Below, piece after piece: positions 24,081 to 27,521 of a stretch of DNA of 27,521 nt. The stretch is taken from assembly GCF_959025735.1 (NCBI RefSeq), contig NZ_CAUFJQ010000009.1, forward strand, positions 1-27,521. Reading direction: 5' to 3'. This DNA comes from an uncultured Streptococcus sp. (lineage in GTDB: Bacteria; Bacillota; Bacilli; Lactobacillales; Streptococcaceae). Both the position numbers and the translations under genes were made by a program. Position 1 is the stretch's first letter. Each line of letters opens with the position of its first letter. The notes under the pieces are model-generated. The model made no database searches, was not told the origin of the DNA, and saw only the letters and a list, made by a program, of their open reading frames with translations.

Positions 24081-24876
24081 ATTAGTTGCGATCGATATCG
24101 ATGGTACACTCCTCAATTCAAAAAAAGAGATCACACCTTCCGTATTTGAAGCCATTCAAGATGCTAAAGCCGCAGGCGTTAAAATCGTGATCACAACCGG
24201 TCGTCCTATCGCAGGGGTCTCAAAACTTTTAAAAGAACTCCATTTGATGGATCCTGGAGACTATGTCATTACCTTTAATGGCGGTCTGGTGCAAGAAACT
24301 GCTACTGGAAAAGAACTCATCAAAGACCTTTTACATTATGAGGACTATCTCGATATCGAGTCTCTTGCTAACAAACTCCAAATCCACTCTCATGCTATTA
24401 CTAAAGACGGCATCTATACCAGCAATCGCGATATCGGACGCTACACCATTCATGAATCTCAACTGGTCAATATGCCCCTTTATTACCGGACGCCTGAAGA
24501 AGTTCGAGAGAAAGAATTTGTCAAGGCCATGTATATCGATGAACCAGATATTCTGGATACTGCGATTGCAAAAATCCCAAAAGAATTTCAGGACCGCTTC
24601 ACCATGGTCAAATCAGCCCCTTTTTATTTAGAAATTCTAGGAAAAACGACCAATAAGGGAGCTGCCCTTCTTCATCTAGCTGAACGACTTGGAATCCAGC
24701 AAGAAGAAACCATGGCCATCGGAGATGAGGAAAATGACCGTTCCATGCTAGAAGTCGTGGGACATGCCGTCGTTATGGAGAATGGCAATCCAACTCTTAA
24801 AAAAATTGCTACACATATTACCAAATCAAATGATGAATCTGGCGTTGCATACGCCATTAGAAAGTGGGTATTATAA
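24070..24876 (+). CDS. Cof-type HAD-IIB phosphatase
   Basis: A 268-residue HAD phosphatase of the Cof/YidA class. Motif I is AIDIDGTLLNS (D9, D11), motif II the Thr of ITTGRP, and motifs III/IV are the Lys of NKGAALLHL and GDEENDRSMLEVVG. The cap domain between motifs II and III (about 80-185) is the large C2B type. The substrate is unknown; YidA-type enzymes dephosphorylate sugar phosphates and related metabolites. Upstream in-frame codons exist, but AGGAG lies six bases before ATG 24070 and the preferred N-terminus MSIKLVAIDIDGT follows. It overlaps the HD gene by 11 bases and ends three bases before murM. Confidence 0.9.
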   Translation: MSIKLVAIDIDGTLLNSKKEITPSVFEAIQDAKAAGVKIVITTGRPIAGVSKLLKELHLMDPGDYVITFNGGLVQETATGKELIKDLLHYEDYLDIESLANKLQIHSHAITKDGIYTSNRDIGRYTIHESQLVNMPLYYRTPEEVREKEFVKAMYIDEPDILDTAIAKIPKEFQDRFTMVKSAPFYLEILGKTTNKGAALLHLAERLGIQQEETMAIGDEENDRSMLEVVGHAVVMENGNPTLKKIATHITKSNDESGVAYAIRKWVL

Positions 24877-24879
24877 GAA

Positions 24880-26091
24880 ATGTACCATTACCAGCTAGGA
24901 ATTTCTGCTAGTGAGCATGACGACTTTGTTACTCAGAGTGACCAAACCAATCTCTTACAAAGCAGCTCATGGGCAAAAATCAAAGATAATTGGGGAAATG
25001 AACGGGTTGGTTTTTATCAAGAAGACCAATTAGTCGCTGTTGCAAGCATCTTGATTCAACCCCTGCCACTTGGCTTTTCCATGCTCTACATTCCTCGAGG
25101 CCCAATCATGGATTACCAAAACAAAGAGCTGGTTTCATATGTGATCCAGTCCCTTAAAAAGATAGCCAAACAATACAAAGCCTTATTTGTGAAGTTTGAT
25201 CCAAGTCTTTTCTTGAGTAAACAATTGATTGGACAAGAAAATACGGAAACCACTGATGTACAAGCGGTCATCGACACCTTAACTAAAGAAGGGGTTGAAT
25301 GGACTGGCCGAACCAGTGATATGGCAGAAAATATCCAACCACGCTTTCAAGCGAATATCCACAAAGAGTTTTTCACTGAGCAAGATCTTTCAAAATCTAC
25401 TCGACAAGCCATCCGAACTGCTCGAAACAAAGGGATCCAAGTCCAAATTGGCGGGACCGAATTGTTAGAGGACTTTGCTTCCCTCATGAAAAAGACTGAG
25501 GCTCGTAAAAGCATTCATTTACGTGGAAAAGACTACTACGAAAAACTACTCACAACCTACCAAGGACAATCCTACATTACTTTGTCTACTCTAGATCTCG
25601 AGAAACGGAAAAGCTCCCTTATAAAAGATCTTGAAAAAAACAAGGCAGAGGCTGAAAAATTCACAGAAAAAACAAAGCCTGGCAAGGTTGAGAACAACCA
25701 AAAAGAAAAAGAGCGTATAGAGGAAGAACTGCAATTTCTTGAGCAGCATCTCCAAGAAGGTAGACAGGTCGTTCCTTTATCCGGGACCTTAACCCTTGAA
25801 TTCGGTGGGACGTCTGAAAATGTTTATGCAGGGATGGATGAAGAATTCCGCCGTTACCAACCTGCTATCCTCACCTGGTATGAAACTGCCCAACACGCTT
25901 TCGACCGTGGTGCTTCTTGGCAAAATATGGGGGGCATTGAAAATTCACTCGATGGTGGTCTCTATCATTTCAAATCAAAATTTAATCCTGTCATTGAAGA
26001 ATTTGTTGGGGAATTCAACCTCCCAACTAGTCCACTCTATCCACTTGTAAACAAAGTCTACAAGATCCGGAAAAAATTAAGGAGTAAATAA
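24880..26091 (+). CDS. murM: Peptidoglycan branching aminoacyltransferase MurM (FemAB family)
   Basis: Transfers Ala or Ser from charged tRNA to the lysine of lipid II, the first residue of the short cross-bridge. The 403 residues match pneumococcal MurM and include the FemAB double GNAT-like fold and a helical arm at about 239-295 that is charged (K and E rich) and of coiled-coil type. Recognisable stretches are LPLGFSMLYIPRGPIMDY (62-79), KSTRQAIRTARNKGI (172-186), MKKTEARK (203-210), LTLEFGGTSENVYAGM and NMGGIENSLDGGLYHFKSKF near the C-terminus. The Ala/Ser preference cannot be read. The ribosome-binding site is poor (no clear AGGAG before ATG), three bases after the Cof stop, so it probably relies on coupling. 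Confidence 0.92.
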   Translation: MYHYQLGISASEHDDFVTQSDQTNLLQSSSWAKIKDNWGNERVGFYQEDQLVAVASILIQPLPLGFSMLYIPRGPIMDYQNKELVSYVIQSLKKIAKQYKALFVKFDPSLFLSKQLIGQENTETTDVQAVIDTLTKEGVEWTGRTSDMAENIQPRFQANIHKEFFTEQDLSKSTRQAIRTARNKGIQVQIGGTELLEDFASLMKKTEARKSIHLRGKDYYEKLLTTYQGQSYITLSTLDLEKRKSSLIKDLEKNKAEAEKFTEKTKPGKVENNQKEKERIEEELQFLEQHLQEGRQVVPLSGTLTLEFGGTSENVYAGMDEEFRRYQPAILTWYETAQHAFDRGASWQNMGGIENSLDGGLYHFKSKFNPVIEEFVGEFNLPTSPLYPLVNKVYKIRKKLRSK

Positions 26092-26096
26092 GTTAC

Positions 26097-27332
26097 ATGA
26101 CTCTTACGACAATTTCAAAAGAAGAATTTACCTCATTTGCAAATACTGTCTCCCATCGCTCTTTTATCCAGTCTGCTGAAATGGCAGATCTGCTTGAAAA
26201 GCGAGGAAACACGGTCCAATTTATCGCTTGGAAACAAGAAGATCAATTCCAAGTGGCAGCGATCTTGTACAGTCTTCCTATGACAGGTGGTCTCCATATG
26301 GAAATCAATTCTGGCCCCCTTTACCAAGAGGAGGCTATGCTAGAACCCTTCTATGCAGCCTTAAAAGACTATGCGAAAGAGAATGGAGCTATTGAACTCG
26401 TTATCAAGCCCTATGATACCTATCAAACCTTTGACAGTGACGGCAATCCAACCAGTGAAGAGCAAACCCATTTCATGGATACCCTTAAAAACTTGGGCTA
26501 TCAGCATGATGGTTTAACAACAGGTTATCCAGGTGGAGAAGGTGATTGGCACTATGTGAAAGATATGGAGGGCATCACCGAAAAAAATCTTCTCAAGAGC
26601 TTCAGTAAAAAAGGAAAGCCACTAGTCAAAAAAGCTAAATCTTTCGGTATTGAACTGAAACGATTAAACCGGGATGAACTACAACTCTTTAAGGATATTA
26701 CTTCCTCTACCAGTGACCGTCGCGACTATCAGGATAAGACTTTGGATTATTACCAAACCTTCTATGACAGTTTTGGCGACAATGCAGATTTCATGATCGC
26801 AACACTGAACTTCCACCATTACTACACGAATCTTGAAAAAGACCAAGGAAAACTAGCACAGAAGATTGAGAAATTACAGAAGGATCTTGAAGTCAACCCC
26901 AATTCAGAGAAAAAACAAAATCAACTTCGTGAATTCTCTAGCCAGTTTGATACCTTTGAGGTGAGAAAGAAGGACGCAAAAGAATATATTGAAAAATATG
27001 GAGATCAAGACGTCATTCTTGCAGGTAGCCTCTTCGTCTATATGCCACAAGAATCCACCTATTTATTCAGTGGCTCTTATACAGAATTTAATAAGTTCTA
27101 TGCTCCTGCTGTTCTCCAGGAATATATGATGCTTGAAACCATCAAACGTGGGATACCAAGATACAACTTCCTTGGCATCCAAGGAATCTTTGACGGGTCA
27201 GACGGTGTTCTTCGCTTCAAACAAAACTTCAACGGCTACATCGTCCGTAAGATGGGAACCTTCCGTTATTACCCAAGTCCTCTGAAATACAAACTGATTT
27301 CTCTCATTAAGAAACTATTAGGACGTTCCTAA
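26097..27332 (+). CDS. murN: Peptidoglycan branching alanyltransferase MurN (FemAB family)
   Basis: Adds the second residue, Ala, to the branched stem peptide after MurM. The 411-residue FemAB protein closely follows pneumococcal MurN: LPMTGGLHMEINSGPLY (59-75), VIKPYDTYQTFDSDGNPTS, GLTTGYPGGEGDW, LLKSFSKKGKPLVKKAKSFGI, an internal helical arm at about 240-305, and the C-terminal SGSYTEFNKFYAPAVLQEY, NFLGIQGIFDGSDGVLRF and VRKMGTFRYYP. AAGGAG lies inside the murM end, 12 bases before ATG, and five bases separate the two genes, so they are cotranslated. A terminator follows at 27336. Confidence 0.94.
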   Translation: MTLTTISKEEFTSFANTVSHRSFIQSAEMADLLEKRGNTVQFIAWKQEDQFQVAAILYSLPMTGGLHMEINSGPLYQEEAMLEPFYAALKDYAKENGAIELVIKPYDTYQTFDSDGNPTSEEQTHFMDTLKNLGYQHDGLTTGYPGGEGDWHYVKDMEGITEKNLLKSFSKKGKPLVKKAKSFGIELKRLNRDELQLFKDITSSTSDRRDYQDKTLDYYQTFYDSFGDNADFMIATLNFHHYYTNLEKDQGKLAQKIEKLQKDLEVNPNSEKKQNQLREFSSQFDTFEVRKKDAKEYIEKYGDQDVILAGSLFVYMPQESTYLFSGSYTEFNKFYAPAVLQEYMMLETIKRGIPRYNFLGIQGIFDGSDGVLRFKQNFNGYIVRKMGTFRYYPSPLKYKLISLIKKLLGRS

Positions 27333-27335
27333 CTC

Positions 27336-27363
27336 AAAAGACCAGCTTTGTAGCTGGTCTTTT
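27336..27363 (+). terminator. Terminator of the HD-Cof-murM-murN operon
   Basis: AAAAGACCAGCT (27336-27347) and AGCTGGTCTTTT (27352-27363) pair perfectly around TTGT, with a T-rich tail. Confidence 0.85.
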
Positions 27364-27370
27364 CTAATAT

Positions 27371-27400
27371 AAAAAAAAGACGAGAACCTTCTCGCCTTTT
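27371..27400 (-). terminator. Terminator of tpiA
   Basis: AAAAGACGAGAA (27375-27386) pairs with TTCTCGCCTTTT (27389-27400) with one mismatch. On the minus strand it is followed by the complement of the eight A at 27371-27378. It lies beyond the tpiA stop. Confidence 0.8.
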
Positions 27401-27408
27401 AGATGTCA

Positions 27409-27521
27409 TTATTTAACGAAGTCAAGCAATGCCAAGAAGCTTTCTGGATCAAGTGATGCACCACCTACAAGAGCTCCGTCAACGTCTGGACAAGCCATGT
27501 ATTCAGCAACGTTTTCAGGTT
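27409..27521 (-). CDS. tpiA: Triosephosphate isomerase, C-terminal end (partial)
   Basis: Only the last 37 residues lie in the window; the 5' part is cut by the window edge. The residues include PENVAEYMACPDVDGALVGG and then ASLDPESFLALLDFVK before TAA at 27409-27411. The VGGASL stretch is the phosphate-binding loop region of TpiA helix 8. The enzyme interconverts glyceraldehyde-3-phosphate and dihydroxyacetone phosphate in glycolysis. Minus-strand orientation, converging on murN. The reading frame is clean to the edge. Confidence 0.95.
   Translation of the reverse strand, partial: PENVAEYMACPDVDGALVGGASLDPESFLALLDFVK

Noticed and set aside
1..27521. CRISPR array, tRNA, rRNA, transposase, phage gene or toxin-antitoxin pair
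   Set aside because: No regularly spaced repeats, no cloverleaf or rRNA stretches and no such protein families were seen on either strand; all major ORFs are core genes.

Overview
The window is a stretch of chromosome from a low-GC Gram-positive coccus, almost certainly a Streptococcus of the mitis/sanguinis type. A species close to S. parasanguinis is possible, but I cannot fix the species by eye. The grounds are the 434-residue streptococcal enolase ending in two lysines, EzrA, FtsE/FtsX, a MurM/MurN pair closely matching the pneumococcal proteins as I recall them, and local gene orders (HAD-gyrB-ezrA, prfB-ftsE-ftsX). There is no sign of phage, plasmid, transposase, tRNA, rRNA or CRISPR. 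It looks like core genome, and its most interesting content is regulatory.

Layout. Positions 1-282 hold no gene: a structured element of about 175 bases that looks like a dispersed intergenic repeat, then the eno terminator. The minus-strand genes eno, glxK-serB, ezrA, gyrB and a HAD phosphatase gene fill 283-8511, with one small plus-strand gene (yueI-like, 1799-2251) between eno and glxK. A minus-strand cluster dinG, yeiH-like, rodA and DJ-1-like spans 13948-8677. After one plus-strand metallo-beta-lactamase gene (14067-14708) comes the operon prfB-ftsE-ftsX (17530-14779, minus). Then follow a plus-strand metallophosphoesterase, a minus-strand aquaporin, and a minus-strand P-type Mn/Ca ATPase under a yybP-ykoY manganese riboswitch. 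A DUF1934 gene follows. A plus-strand four-gene run ends the window: HD-domain dNTPase, Cof phosphatase, murM and murN. The last bases are the 3' end of tpiA.

How the genes fit together. Several themes recur. Envelope growth and division: ezrA, rodA, ftsE/ftsX, murM/murN. Lower glycolysis and three-carbon acids: eno, glycerate kinase, serB, tpiA. DNA topology, repair and nucleotide pools: gyrB, dinG, HD dNTPase. Metal homeostasis: the riboswitch and ATPase.

Most notable. (1) Three plus-strand genes and one minus-strand gene have an extended -10 element (TGnTATAAT-like) placed exactly 6-7 bases before ATG with no ribosome-binding site, and dinG has the same element 10 bases before. They look like leaderless or nearly leaderless mRNAs. 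(2) A Mn2+ riboswitch with its own terminator precedes the ATPase, which starts with TTG. (3) prfB carries the classic autoregulatory +1 frameshift, so a naive annotation truncates it. (4) The structured repeat lies at the left edge. (5) The aquaporin lacks the usual selectivity-filter histidine. (6) Enolase residue 251, a lysine in the pneumococcal plasminogen-binding motif, is alanine here.

All intergenic stretches after position 282 are shorter than 300 bases. Family names are from recognition of motifs, not from searches.
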